A stretch of 64,000 nt of DNA. It comes from Rhodococcus sp. KRD197. GTDB lineage: Bacteria > Actinomycetota > Actinomycetes > Mycobacteriales > Mycobacteriaceae. Made by a program: the position numbers and the translations under genes. The first letter of the stretch is position 1, and every line of letters starts with the position of its first letter. Below are positions 1-8,364 of this stretch, piece after piece. Where the stretch lies: the NCBI RefSeq assembly GCF_017168235.1, contig NZ_JABFAO010000004.1:1044028-1108027 (forward strand), in the 5' to 3' direction. The notes beneath the pieces were generated by a model. That model had not been told where the DNA came from. It made no database searches and was given only the letters and a program-made list of their open reading frames with translations.

Positions 1-1
1 A

Positions 2-565
2 CCGGGCGCAGCAGGCAGTCCAGGGGCCGTTCCGACCCCGTGCGGGGTCAACCCGGCTGCGGGCGGCGGCGAAACCGATCTCGCACCCGGGAAAGTACCT
101 CCCGAGTTCGAGCCGTGGGTGATCAAGGCCGGCAACACCTGCCCGCAGATCCGCCCGCCGATGATCGCCGGACAGCTCAAGCAGGAATCGGGCTTCAACC
201 CCCGCGCGGTCAGCCCGAGTGGAGCCGAAGGACCGGCCCAGTTCATGCCCGGCACCTGGCCCGGATACGGGCGCGACGACGACGGCAACGGCTCGGTCTC
301 CCCCTACGACATCGGAGACGCAGTGATGGCCCAAGGCCGCTACATGTGCGAGATCGCCGGCCAGGTCGACGCCGGTATCGCCAACGGGTCCATCTCGGCC
401 CCCAACGGGCCCGTCGAGCTGTATCTCGCCGCCTACAACGCGGGCTTCGGCGCGGTGCAGTCCTCCGGCGGATTCCCCACCGGCTCACCGGACTACGTCA
501 ATCAGACCCGCCCCTACGCCGACCTGATCCAGCAGTACGCCACCGAATTCGCCTCGATCGCCTGA
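2..565 (+). CDS. Lytic transglycosylase (SLT domain), 5' end cut by window edge
   Basis: The frame is open from the first bases of the window, so the true start lies to the left; the GTG at 119 falls inside the domain. The visible part is a C-terminal SLT domain: the catalytic glutamate is in KQESGFNP, followed by the GPAQFMPGTW motif and the late AYNAGFGAV motif, all hallmarks of Slt/VirB1-type muramidases. Such enzymes cleave peptidoglycan to let the conjugation channel through the wall. A Pro/Gly-rich linker precedes the domain. It is followed by transfer genes in the same direction, including the coupling protein, which fits a T4SS role. The family is clear; secretion route and full length cannot be judged. 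Confidence 0.85.
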   Translation, partial: PGAAGSPGAVPTPCGVNPAAGGGETDLAPGKVPPEFEPWVIKAGNTCPQIRPPMIAGQLKQESGFNPRAVSPSGAEGPAQFMPGTWPGYGRDDDGNGSVSPYDIGDAVMAQGRYMCEIAGQVDAGIANGSISAPNGPVELYLAAYNAGFGAVQSSGGFPTGSPDYVNQTRPYADLIQQYATEFASIA

Positions 566-608
566 GCGCACGAGACCGACCGACACGACAACCAAGGAGA
601 TACCCGAT

Positions 609-1292
609 ATGGCCAAACGACGCAGCACCCACAACTCCGTCGCCGAATGGGAGACCGCGAAAAAGACAGTCAAGGAACACCTCGACGACCTCCGCGCGCT
701 CGAGACCCACGGCGAGCTCTACGCATGGGCGAAAGAGCACGACCTCGCCGTCCCAGGCCTGTTCCCGAAGTTCAAGACCGAACTGTCCAAGCAGCTGGGC
801 ATCGACTACGACGCGCTGCGCGAGCAGGCCTACACCCAACGCCGAGAGCAGATCGCCGCAGCGGCAGCCGACGGGCCGGTACTGGAGATGTGGACAGCGG
901 CCGACGACGAGGTGTCCTCGTTCGCGATCTGCGGACCCGAAGGAGCCGTCGTCACTTACGCCACCTTTCACCCCGACGACAAGCTCTACCGCAACGGTGA
1001 TCAGGTCTCGGCCGATCGTTCGGTGGCGCAGCTCGCGGTGTTCGTCGCCGGTCAGGCCCGCGAGGAACTCGACGTCGAGGCGGTCCGGCTGATCCTGCAC
1101 GTGCTCAACCATGAAGTCGGTGCCGATGACCCGGCTCTGGAGCGAACGGCTCTGCGCGGCCGAGTACACATGAGCATCGAAATCGACCGGGACAACCCTG
1201 CGGCGGAATGGTGCCGTGAGAACGGCTACAAGTCCTGGCGAGAGACGAATTTGACCACCCTCGTCGTCGACGACGAACGGATCGCAGGATGA
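609..1292 (+). CDS. Hypothetical plasmid transfer-cluster protein
   Basis: 227 aa, no family recognised. A strong ribosome binding site (AAGGAGA, 594-600) lies just before the ATG, which fixes the start. The protein is acidic and soluble with no signal peptide or membrane segment; the first 60 residues look helical and charged. Its stop overlaps the start of the next gene by 4 nt (ATGA at 1289), so the two are translationally coupled. Its place between a lytic transglycosylase and a membrane-anchored VirB8-like protein suggests a transfer-related cytoplasmic role, but that is context only. Confidence 0.7.
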   Translation: MAKRRSTHNSVAEWETAKKTVKEHLDDLRALETHGELYAWAKEHDLAVPGLFPKFKTELSKQLGIDYDALREQAYTQRREQIAAAAADGPVLEMWTAADDEVSSFAICGPEGAVVTYATFHPDDKLYRNGDQVSADRSVAQLAVFVAGQAREELDVEAVRLILHVLNHEVGADDPALERTALRGRVHMSIEIDRDNPAAEWCRENGYKSWRETNLTTLVVDDERIAG

Positions 1293-1837
1293 AACGCGGC
1301 CAGCTCATCGCGGTCTGTGCGGTGTTGGTCTTCGTCGTCACGGTCGCCGCCGCTGTGGTAGCTCTCGTCAAGTTCAGTGGCACCGACGACAGCCATGGCC
1401 CGGCCACGGACGCCCACGTACACCTCGACGACGACCGCGGCTCCGATCCCGGCGGTGTCGCCGAAGCGGCGCTGGCGGCGATGTTCTCCTGGCAACCGGC
1501 AGTCGACCCCTCCCCCGCTGCCGCCGTCGGACGGTCTCAGCGCTGGCTCGGCGGTCAGCTCGCCGCCGATGCCACACAACCGACCGCGACCGGGATCCGG
1601 CCGCTGCCGCAGTGGGCGGGATGGCGCGAGTCCGGGGACATCGTCACTGCCACAGCACAATCGGGCGAGGCGATCACCGCATCCGACACTCGGCAGGTAC
1701 TCGACGTCGCCCTCACCCAGACCGTCCTACACCGAGACGGAAGCACCACACCGTACAGCGACTACCGCGTGAGGGCCGTCGTCGAAAAGAACTCCGACAC
1801 ATGGCAACTGACCGAATACAACTTGGCACCGAAGTGA
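1289..1837 (+). CDS. Membrane-anchored VirB8/TcpC-like transfer protein
   Basis: 182 aa with one N-terminal transmembrane helix (about residues 7-29) and an extracytoplasmic domain. The layout (short cytoplasmic tail, one helix, acidic linker, domain of about 110 aa including an MFSWQPAV segment and a closing TWQLTEYNL strand) is that of VirB8/TcpC NTF2-like proteins that scaffold T4SS channels. This assignment is by architecture, not a clear sequence match. ATGA overlap with the preceding gene. A degenerate relative with the similar segment VFTWQPAV is found near 14.7 kb on the minus strand. Alternative: another single-pass actinobacterial transfer protein. Confidence 0.6.
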   Translation: MKRGQLIAVCAVLVFVVTVAAAVVALVKFSGTDDSHGPATDAHVHLDDDRGSDPGGVAEAALAAMFSWQPAVDPSPAAAVGRSQRWLGGQLAADATQPTATGIRPLPQWAGWRESGDIVTATAQSGEAITASDTRQVLDVALTQTVLHRDGSTTPYSDYRVRAVVEKNSDTWQLTEYNLAPK

Positions 1838-1848
1838 GGACGTCGATC

Positions 1849-2247
1849 ATGAGAGAACAGATCATCCATCCGGACCCGATCGGTGCCTTCTTGCCGGGAC
1901 CATCGGGGTTCGACCTCGCAGAGCTTGCGGTGGTCAATACAGTTGCAGCTCTGCTCGTCTCCGTCATTGTGCTGCTCTGGTCGGTTCGCCGCCCCTGGGC
2001 CAGACCGGCAACGGTGGCCCTCACCATTGCCGTTCTCGGCGGTGCGGCGGTCGCCGGGCGCTCGATCGTCACACCCCATACCGGTCTGGCGGCGATCGCA
2101 TTTGTCCTGCCCGTATTCACCCTGGGCTTGGCCGGCCTGCTGCACGTGTTCGTGCACCATCGCCCCCCACGCGCATCGAACGATCAGAAAGACGATCCGA
2201 TGACCGCTGCCACCGCGCAGGACGCGCTCGAGGGGAGGGCGCTCTGA
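1849..2247 (+). CDS. Small integral membrane protein of transfer cluster
   Basis: 132 aa. The ATG at 1849 is chosen because it lies 12 nt after the previous stop and the gene ends in TGATG overlapping the coupling-protein start by 1 nt. Three hydrophobic stretches (about residues 24-44, 52-70 and 78-102) predict a small multi-pass inner-membrane protein, followed by a basic then acidic C-tail. Directly upstream of the T4SS coupling protein, so it may be a membrane partner of it; no family was recognised. Confidence 0.65.
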   Translation: MREQIIHPDPIGAFLPGPSGFDLAELAVVNTVAALLVSVIVLLWSVRRPWARPATVALTIAVLGGAAVAGRSIVTPHTGLAAIAFVLPVFTLGLAGLLHVFVHHRPPRASNDQKDDPMTAATAQDALEGRAL

Positions 2248-4205
2248 TGGCCCAGACACGCAGATCCGGAACCGGTGCACGATCGCAGGAGAACCTTCTG
2301 CAGGCGGTGCTGCTCTGCATCGTCCTGGCCGTCGTGATCACCCTCGTGTTGTCCTGGTGGGCAGGAACGTTCCTCGCCGGCGGGGATCCCAGCGGAAACC
2401 CCATTCAGGGTGTGTTCGAGTCCTTCACCGGCCAACGCCCCTGGCCGTGGCAGTCGACGGTCATCGCCGTGGCACTGGTGGTGTCGGTCGCCGCGGTCGC
2501 ACTGCCGATCGCAATTCGACGAGCCAAGGGACGTACCGAAGTCGACCGGGCAGCGCGCACGATGGTGGCACCGAACAAGCTTCGCGGAGTCTCCCCGAAA
2601 GAGTCGCATCGCCTGATGCCTCAATTCGACAAGTCGGATCCGCGGTCCTGGGGATTTCTCCTCGGCACCACCGTGGTGGGCGACAAGCCGGTGTACCTGT
2701 CGTGGGAAATGGTCATGGTTGCCCTGGCCGGCACCCGGATGGGGAAGACCGTCGCCCTCGCGGTGCGCGCGACACTGGCTGCCCCCGGCCCCGCCATCGT
2801 GACGAGCAACAAGCCCGACCTGCATGCCGCGACTCGCCTCGGCCGCGAACAGGTCGGACACGCGTGGGTGTCCGACCTGCAGGGTGTCAGCGGATCTGTG
2901 CAGCTCACGTTCTGGTGGAACGCCCTCAAGCACGTCAGAACCCTCGCGCAAGCTCGCAAGCTCGCCTCGTTCTTCGTCTCCGCGTCGACGAAGAAGGACG
3001 CCAAAACCGACGGCTACTTCGACGGCGGCGCTCAAGAACTGCTCGCCCTCTACTGCCTGGCGGCGGCATTGGCAGGCGGAGATCTCCTGCACGCGGTCAG
3101 TTGGCTCGGCAGCGACCAGAACAAGACCCCCGCGCAGATTCTCGATGCCTTCGACAAGAAGCGCGCCGCGGCGCGAGTCCTTGAGGCGCAGGGCCTGACC
3201 GAGCGTCAGCGTGACGGTCTGTTCGACATGGCGCGCCGATTCCTCGACATCCTCTCCGACGACGAGTACGCCCGCGCTGTCACACCGCCGGCGCGGGCAA
3301 TCATCGAAGTCGACGCGAGGGACAGAACCATCGCCCCGCTTGTGACCACCCGGTACGGGGAGCCGCTGCACGATCTCCCCGAGTTCGACCCGCGGGCGTT
3401 CGTGGCCAGTACCGACACCCTCTACGCGCTCTCACTCGAAGGCCCCGATTCGGCGGCACCACTGACCACCGCATTGGTGGGGCAGATCTTCGACGAAGCC
3501 GCTGCGTTGGCCTCACGGACCCCGGCACGCTCCTACGACAAGAAAATGCCGCGGTGGTGGCCGATCAGGCTGTGGCAGCCCACCGTCCGCACTCAGGGCG
3601 GGCGGCTCGACGTCCCGTTGCTGGCCATTCTCGACGAGGCCGCCAACACCGTCCTTCTTCGCCAACTGCCGGACCAGTACTCACACTTCGGTGGCCGCGG
3701 AATCATCCCGATCGCGATTCTGCAGTCACCACAGCAGGGTGCGCGAGTATGGGGCCGCGACGAGTTCGACTCGATGATCGCCGGGGCCGTGCACTTCTAC
3801 GGCGGCAACATCAAGGACAAGCAGTACCTCAGCGACCTGTCCGAGCAAATCGGTTCGCACGAAGTGCAATCGACCACTCGCAGCAGCGGCCAGGGCAGTC
3901 GCAGCTCTTCGCACAGCTGGCAGGAACGGCCCATTCTTCCGATCAACGAACTCGCGGCCCTCCCGAAAAGCCGTGCCATCGTGGTCTTTCCGGAGAATCC
4001 GCCTGTTCTGATCAAGAAGATCTGGTGGACCGACACCGACGACGCCGACACCATCAAACAATCGATCATGAGATACAGCGGATCCGCCGAGCAAGCGAAA
4101 GAACTGCTCGACGGCCCGTTCAACATCGACTACGAACCCGAGCACGTCGACGAGTACGAGCTCGAAGACTGGGATCGATCGGCGGTGAGCGTCGATGGAC
4201 GATGA
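2247..4205 (+). CDS. Type IV secretion coupling protein (VirD4/TraG/TraD-like ATPase)
   Basis: 652 aa. Two N-terminal transmembrane helices (about 18-44 and 70-90) are followed by a cytosolic RecA-like motor. Walker A is AGTRMGKT (161-168) and Walker B lies in LLAILDEAANT near residue 460. These, with the late ILQSPQQ segment, are typical of VirD4/TraG coupling ATPases that deliver the relaxase-DNA complex to the secretion channel. The C-terminus is acidic. It overlaps the gene before it by 1 nt and the gene after it by 11 nt, so the cluster is an operon. It should act with the TraA relaxase encoded at 25-31 kb. Confidence 0.88.
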   Translation: MAQTRRSGTGARSQENLLQAVLLCIVLAVVITLVLSWWAGTFLAGGDPSGNPIQGVFESFTGQRPWPWQSTVIAVALVVSVAAVALPIAIRRAKGRTEVDRAARTMVAPNKLRGVSPKESHRLMPQFDKSDPRSWGFLLGTTVVGDKPVYLSWEMVMVALAGTRMGKTVALAVRATLAAPGPAIVTSNKPDLHAATRLGREQVGHAWVSDLQGVSGSVQLTFWWNALKHVRTLAQARKLASFFVSASTKKDAKTDGYFDGGAQELLALYCLAAALAGGDLLHAVSWLGSDQNKTPAQILDAFDKKRAAARVLEAQGLTERQRDGLFDMARRFLDILSDDEYARAVTPPARAIIEVDARDRTIAPLVTTRYGEPLHDLPEFDPRAFVASTDTLYALSLEGPDSAAPLTTALVGQIFDEAAALASRTPARSYDKKMPRWWPIRLWQPTVRTQGGRLDVPLLAILDEAANTVLLRQLPDQYSHFGGRGIIPIAILQSPQQGARVWGRDEFDSMIAGAVHFYGGNIKDKQYLSDLSEQIGSHEVQSTTRSSGQGSRSSSHSWQERPILPINELAALPKSRAIVVFPENPPVLIKKIWWTDTDDADTIKQSIMRYSGSAEQAKELLDGPFNIDYEPEHVDEYELEDWDRSAVSVDGR

Positions 4206-5034
4206 ATTCGACCTCGACGACGAACTGGATCTCGACGCGGAACAGGAGGTCGAGCCCGCGTACGAGTCGGTCGAGGACTGGGTTCAGCATTACCTCGCGC
4301 GGGTGATCCAGCGTCGCATCAGTGAGCGACCTGGCCACGGGCTGACCTGGGATGCGCGGTGGTGGCGGCACGGTGAAGCGGTCGCACGACTGACCGCTCT
4401 GTGGTGGGCATGGGAGTCCGCGCGACGTTCGGTCGAGGACCGGGCCGCGATGTCGGGATGGTGGGTCGAGCATTGCGAACCTCACCTGCGGATGCTCCTA
4501 GACGGTGCCACCGGGCCGATGAGCGGCGCCGACGAAGCCGGCACCTGGGCCGGATACGGGCCTCTGACCTGCGATCCGGTTCCCGCAGACTGGGTCGCGG
4601 ACGATCTTGCAGACCTCTCGCACGAGCATCCGATCCCGATCGGGGAAGACGCCGACGAGTTGCCGGCCCCGGCTTTTCTGCGGCTCGAGGACTTCGTGGA
4701 GAACTACCTCCGCCACGTCATCAACCGCCAGATCGACGACAAGCCTGGTCGTGGGCTGTCCTGGGATCGGCGCTGGTGGCAGCACCAGGAGGTCGTGTCG
4801 CGGCTCAAGGCCCTGTGGTGGGCGTTCGAGGAAGCACGCAGTTCACCGGACGATCCGGCGGCGATGTCGAGCTGGTGGCTTCGGCACTGCGACCCCCACA
4901 TGCGATTGCTCCTCGACGGTGAATCCGGACCGATGAGCAACGCCGACGTCGACGGGAGCTGGCCCGGCCACGGCACTCTGCTCATCGCCTACCCACCCGA
5001 GGACTGGCAGGCCCCGAAATATCTGACCCCCTGA
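4195..5034 (+). CDS. Tandem DUF4913-type protein
   Basis: 279 aa. Two homologous halves (about 25-120 and 165-260) each carry the pattern of an RWWRHGEAVARLTALWWAWE-like helix, a SGWW/SSWW segment, a CxPH(L/M)R(M/L)LLDG segment and a closing GPMS. This matches the actinobacterial plasmid family DUF4913, whose function is unknown. The duplication is internal to one gene. Coupled by an 11-nt overlap to the coupling-protein gene, so it probably belongs to the transfer apparatus or its regulation. Very acidic N-terminus. Confidence 0.75.
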   Translation: MDDEFDLDDELDLDAEQEVEPAYESVEDWVQHYLARVIQRRISERPGHGLTWDARWWRHGEAVARLTALWWAWESARRSVEDRAAMSGWWVEHCEPHLRMLLDGATGPMSGADEAGTWAGYGPLTCDPVPADWVADDLADLSHEHPIPIGEDADELPAPAFLRLEDFVENYLRHVINRQIDDKPGRGLSWDRRWWQHQEVVSRLKALWWAFEEARSSPDDPAAMSSWWLRHCDPHMRLLLDGESGPMSNADVDGSWPGHGTLLIAYPPEDWQAPKYLTP

Positions 5035-5065
5035 CCACCATCGTCACCGAGAGAAGGCCTCTCCC

Positions 5066-5464
5066 ATGAAGACAGCACCTGCACCCGCACTCGAATCGTC
5101 GACCGCGCCCGGCGACCGGACCCGACTACTGGCATCGATCGCGTTGACGGCCGTCACCTGGTGGCTCGCCTGGTCGATTCCCGTCGCCGAGTGGGTGCTG
5201 TCCTCGTCGTCGAGTGGCTCGGCCGACCCCGTCCGGCGCGAGGCTGCCAACGATGCTGTGGCACAGGGGTGGTGGGCGATCATCACCGTCGTCTTCGCGC
5301 TGTCGATCGGCAGCCTCGTCGCCGTGGCCCTCGACTACGTGAACGGACGCCGCTGGGCGCTCACCGCATGGAAGAACGCGGTACGCCTGGCGAGCACCCT
5401 CGCCGTGATGTGGGCCATCTGGACCGCGAGCGTTCTCGCCGCCGGCGGAGTGCAACCCCTGTGA
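5066..5464 (+). CDS. Small multi-pass membrane protein
   Basis: 132 aa with about three predicted transmembrane helices (residues 22-46, 72-92 and 108-127) and a short charged loop. A GAGAAGG ribosome binding site (5050-5056) precedes the ATG. No family recognised. It sits in the same-strand transfer cluster between the DUF4913 gene and another membrane protein, so a role in T4SS assembly is plausible but unproven. Confidence 0.65.
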   Translation: MKTAPAPALESSTAPGDRTRLLASIALTAVTWWLAWSIPVAEWVLSSSSSGSADPVRREAANDAVAQGWWAIITVVFALSIGSLVAVALDYVNGRRWALTAWKNAVRLASTLAVMWAIWTASVLAAGGVQPL

Positions 5465-5510
5465 CCACCAACTCGACTACCGACCACGCCCGAGAAAGCG
5501 AGCAACAACC

Positions 5511-6206
5511 ATGAAGACGAGTACACAACACCACCCCAGCTCCATGCTCAGCTCGATCGTCAGCGCAGTCGGGGGCATCGAGGTGCGCTACACCCCCGAG
5601 AGCGATCGTGACGAGTGGATCCGCGACATAGACCGTGACCAGAAGCGATTCCGTGCGCGGCACGGTCTGTCGTCGACGCCGACCGAGCGTGCGGCCGCGC
5701 ACTCCGCGGCAATACTGGAAGTCGAACGCCGGCTCGCGCCCCGTGGTCGGGGGCGGCAACCGGTCATCACCGGTCGCCAGCTCGCCTCGATCGCGGACGC
5801 CCACACCCGCGCAGCAAGCCGCGTCACTCACCCCGGCGTGACGGCCGCGTATCTGGCAGCTGCAGCAGCAGCTTCGATCGCGTTCGCGATCCTGGCGTGG
5901 TGGGGCTGGTCCCCCGAACTGTCGTACTACGACTGGCCCGCAGGGACCTCGATCGAGCGGATGACGGATGCGCTCTCATCGGGCACCACCGTCATCGTGG
6001 AGATCGCAGCCTGGCTCCTGGCCCTGGTGCTCGCGACGTCCCTGAGCGACTACTGGATTCCGGCGAGAGCACATCGTCGCAGCCGCACTCCGCTTCGGCA
6101 CTGCTCGGTCCTGGTCGCACATTCCATCATGGCGGTCGCGGCACCGGCGATCATCGCGCTCGGAACGTACCTGATCGGCGTGCTCGTAGTCTTCGGGCGC
6201 GCATGA
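5511..6206 (+). CDS. Membrane protein with cytosolic N-terminal half
   Basis: 231 aa. The first 105 residues are charged and soluble; the rest carries about three to four hydrophobic helices (112-134, 158-180 and 202-228). The end overlaps the next start by 4 nt (ATGA at 6203). No family recognised. The cluster position suggests a transfer-associated membrane component. Confidence 0.65.
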   Translation: MKTSTQHHPSSMLSSIVSAVGGIEVRYTPESDRDEWIRDIDRDQKRFRARHGLSSTPTERAAAHSAAILEVERRLAPRGRGRQPVITGRQLASIADAHTRAASRVTHPGVTAAYLAAAAAASIAFAILAWWGWSPELSYYDWPAGTSIERMTDALSSGTTVIVEIAAWLLALVLATSLSDYWIPARAHRRSRTPLRHCSVLVAHSIMAVAAPAIIALGTYLIGVLVVFGRA

Positions 6207-6792
6207 ACACGCTACGAGCCCGGTACGGATCGACCGTTCGGGTACTCACGGCCTGCATGGCCGCGCCCGGGGCGGTGGCCCTGCTGTCGGGATGCAATCC
6301 CCTGATCGCTCCACCGAACCCCGAGACCGCCGCTGAGGCTGCCTCTGTGTCCAGCGGGGTGGTGGAACGGGTGATCGACGGCGACACCATCGAGGTGCAC
6401 CTGTCCACGGGTAGCGATTCGGTACGGGTTCGCATCCTCGGTATCGACACCCCTGAGACCGTCGACCCCGACACCGACGTGCAGTGCTGGGGGCCGGAAG
6501 CAAGCGCGTGGGCGCACCAGCAGCTCGACAACACCGTCGTCACCCTCATTTCCGACCCAGTGGCGGAGAGCGTCGACCGGTACGGGCGCGCCCTGCGCTA
6601 CGTCGTTCTTCCGGATGGACGCAACTACAGCACCGTCGCAGCCGAAGCCGGCATGGCCCGCGCCTACACATACAAGGATCAGCAGCTCTCGGAAGCAGCG
6701 AACATCGGTGCCGCGCAGTCGACAGCGCAACGCAACGCAACGGTGCCGGCCTCTGGGGCTCGCCGTGCTACGGACAGACAGCTCGACGCTGA
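6203..6792 (+). pseudogene. Secreted thermonuclease (SNase family), C-terminus frameshifted
   Basis: N-terminal signal with a lipobox-like LLSGC, then a staphylococcal-nuclease fold: VIDGDTIEVHL, VRILGIDTPE, DRYGRALRYV and an AxAGMARAY motif are all present, with the catalytic Arg/Glu/Arg pattern. The frame then shifts at a triple GCAAC repeat (6727-6741). Removing one 5-bp unit restores the expected end QRNGAGLWGSPCYGQT with a stop at 6792, before the next gene's ribosome binding site. As written the frame instead runs to 6982 across the lipoprotein start. Most family motifs precede the lesion, so partial activity is possible. Confidence 0.8.
6727..6741 (+). repeat. (GCAAC)x3 tandem repeat causing frameshift
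   Basis: Three perfect tandem copies of GCAAC. Two copies would keep the thermonuclease gene in frame; the third adds 5 bp and shifts it. This is a classic slipped-strand duplication site. Confidence 0.85.
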
Positions 6793-6851
6793 CCCATTCC
6801 TTCTCTCTCGCACAACCGTTTTCGTCGTCAGATTCCAGAAAGGCCCTTGCC

Positions 6852-7430
6852 GTGAACCAACTCCGCTCGTACGAGTCCTACTATCGCCCGCTCGCGTGCA
6901 CCGTCGCGGCTGTCGCCGCATTGACGGTGGGATGCAGCTCCCCCGCCTCCACACCACCGTCGGCGACGCCGTCCAGCAGTGACCACACCGCGATACTCGA
7001 CTCCGACGTCGACGCCGGCCGTGCCATGGACACCGCCCGCAACGGCGCGGAACTTCTGTTGTCCTGGTTCCCAGGCAGTGACGCCAACGAGGCAGCGGCC
7101 GCCGACCGCGCACGCGGCTACCTCGCCGACGCTCTGGTCGACCGCATCGTCTCGGCCGGTGCCGGCAAACCCGCCCAGACTCGGTTGTGGGACCGAATGG
7201 CCGAAGATCGGCTCACGGTGCAGGCTCGTTGCACCACCATCACAGCAATTCCCGAAACCGCGCGAACCATCGCCGTGGATCTCACGTGTGAGCAGTCAGC
7301 GACAGAACTCGGTCGTACGCCGCTCGAGGAAATCAGCCGCACGGTGCGTGCCATCGTCACCGCGGACGGCCAGCAGATACGAGTGACCGCAGTCTCGATG
7401 TCCCCATCAGAGTTCGATGGTGAGGCATGA
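6852..7430 (+). CDS. Lipoprotein of transfer cluster
   Basis: 192 aa from a GTG start preceded by an AGAAAGG-type ribosome binding site (6837-6843). A hydrophobic signal (residues 13-26) ends in the lipobox LTVGC followed by Ser/Pro-rich sequence, so it should be exported and lipid-anchored. The mature part of about 160 aa has alternating strand-like segments and ends in an acidic tail; the shape resembles NTF2/VirB8-like or Mce-associated domains but no specific family can be claimed. ATGA overlap with the following gene. Confidence 0.7.
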   Translation: MNQLRSYESYYRPLACTVAAVAALTVGCSSPASTPPSATPSSSDHTAILDSDVDAGRAMDTARNGAELLLSWFPGSDANEAAAADRARGYLADALVDRIVSAGAGKPAQTRLWDRMAEDRLTVQARCTTITAIPETARTIAVDLTCEQSATELGRTPLEEISRTVRAIVTADGQQIRVTAVSMSPSEFDGEA

Positions 7431-8314
7431 CAGCGCTACGTTCGATGCCCGCCGGACCATCGGATTCCGCCCGCTCGACCACCGAAGCATGGGAGAGCGG
7501 CGACCACTGGAACATCGGCGACCGCGCCGTGTGGGTCGCTCAAACCGGACACCGGCTCATCGAGTTCGAGGTGACGATCGCATCGCCGGACAACGGAACT
7601 GTGTTGTCGGGCAGTCTCTCCGGAGGTAGCGACCGGGAACCGTTCGAGCTCCCTGGGCGCTTCGGCAACGTTCGCCACACCGGATCCGAACAGCGGTACT
7701 GCCTCCCGTGCGCGCGGTCACTGCACGAACTACGGACCCAGACCCGCCGGTGGACCGACCTCCATTGGGGCGGATGGAGCCCGCGAGCACACCGGAAACA
7801 TGCACTGCTGCAAGCAAGTATCGAGTGGCAGCGCGTCATCGGCGGATTCCGCGGAACCTTCACCCGCGCCGCCGACGTACCGGACTGGCTACGCCAGGTC
7901 ACCGCCGGCGCACTGATCCGCAGCTACTCGGACTCCCTGCGCGTAGCCCGAATCGAGGAGCCGATCGACTGGCCGACCATGCTCACCGAACACCCCGGCG
8001 ACCTGCGGATCGTCGTCGACAAGTCGTTGGACACAGACGGTGACCTATGGTCACGGATCACCAAGGCCCACAACGCTATCGGAGATTCCGGCATGGCCGC
8101 GCATCTCACCGTCGACCTCGAAGTCACTGCCGACGGCGAGCTCGTCCTCAACCCGTACGCCGTCGGCAGTGCCGAGCTCGACACCACCACCGACGATCCG
8201 GAGTACTACCTGCAGCTCGACCCGCGGCACGCAGCACTCATCGACCACGTCACCGCCACACTCTCGACGGGCCCTCTGCAGCCGGCCGGATTCTGGCCCG
8301 TGACATCGCAGTAG
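7427..8314 (+). CDS. Hypothetical protein with CxxC, end of transfer cluster
   Basis: 295 aa, soluble, no family recognised. A single CLPC pair near residue 90 could bind metal or form a disulfide; it is followed by Trp-rich sequence (RRWTDLHWGGW). The start overlaps the lipoprotein stop by 4 nt. This is the last + strand gene of the cluster; the next gene converges from the minus strand 50 bp later. Confidence 0.6.
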   Translation: MTALRSMPAGPSDSARSTTEAWESGDHWNIGDRAVWVAQTGHRLIEFEVTIASPDNGTVLSGSLSGGSDREPFELPGRFGNVRHTGSEQRYCLPCARSLHELRTQTRRWTDLHWGGWSPRAHRKHALLQASIEWQRVIGGFRGTFTRAADVPDWLRQVTAGALIRSYSDSLRVARIEEPIDWPTMLTEHPGDLRIVVDKSLDTDGDLWSRITKAHNAIGDSGMAAHLTVDLEVTADGELVLNPYAVGSAELDTTTDDPEYYLQLDPRHAALIDHVTATLSTGPLQPAGFWPVTSQ

Positions 8315-8364
8315 CGGGCCTGGAGTGCGGTCGGGAACCGATCGATGAGACAAGGGTCGACCCG

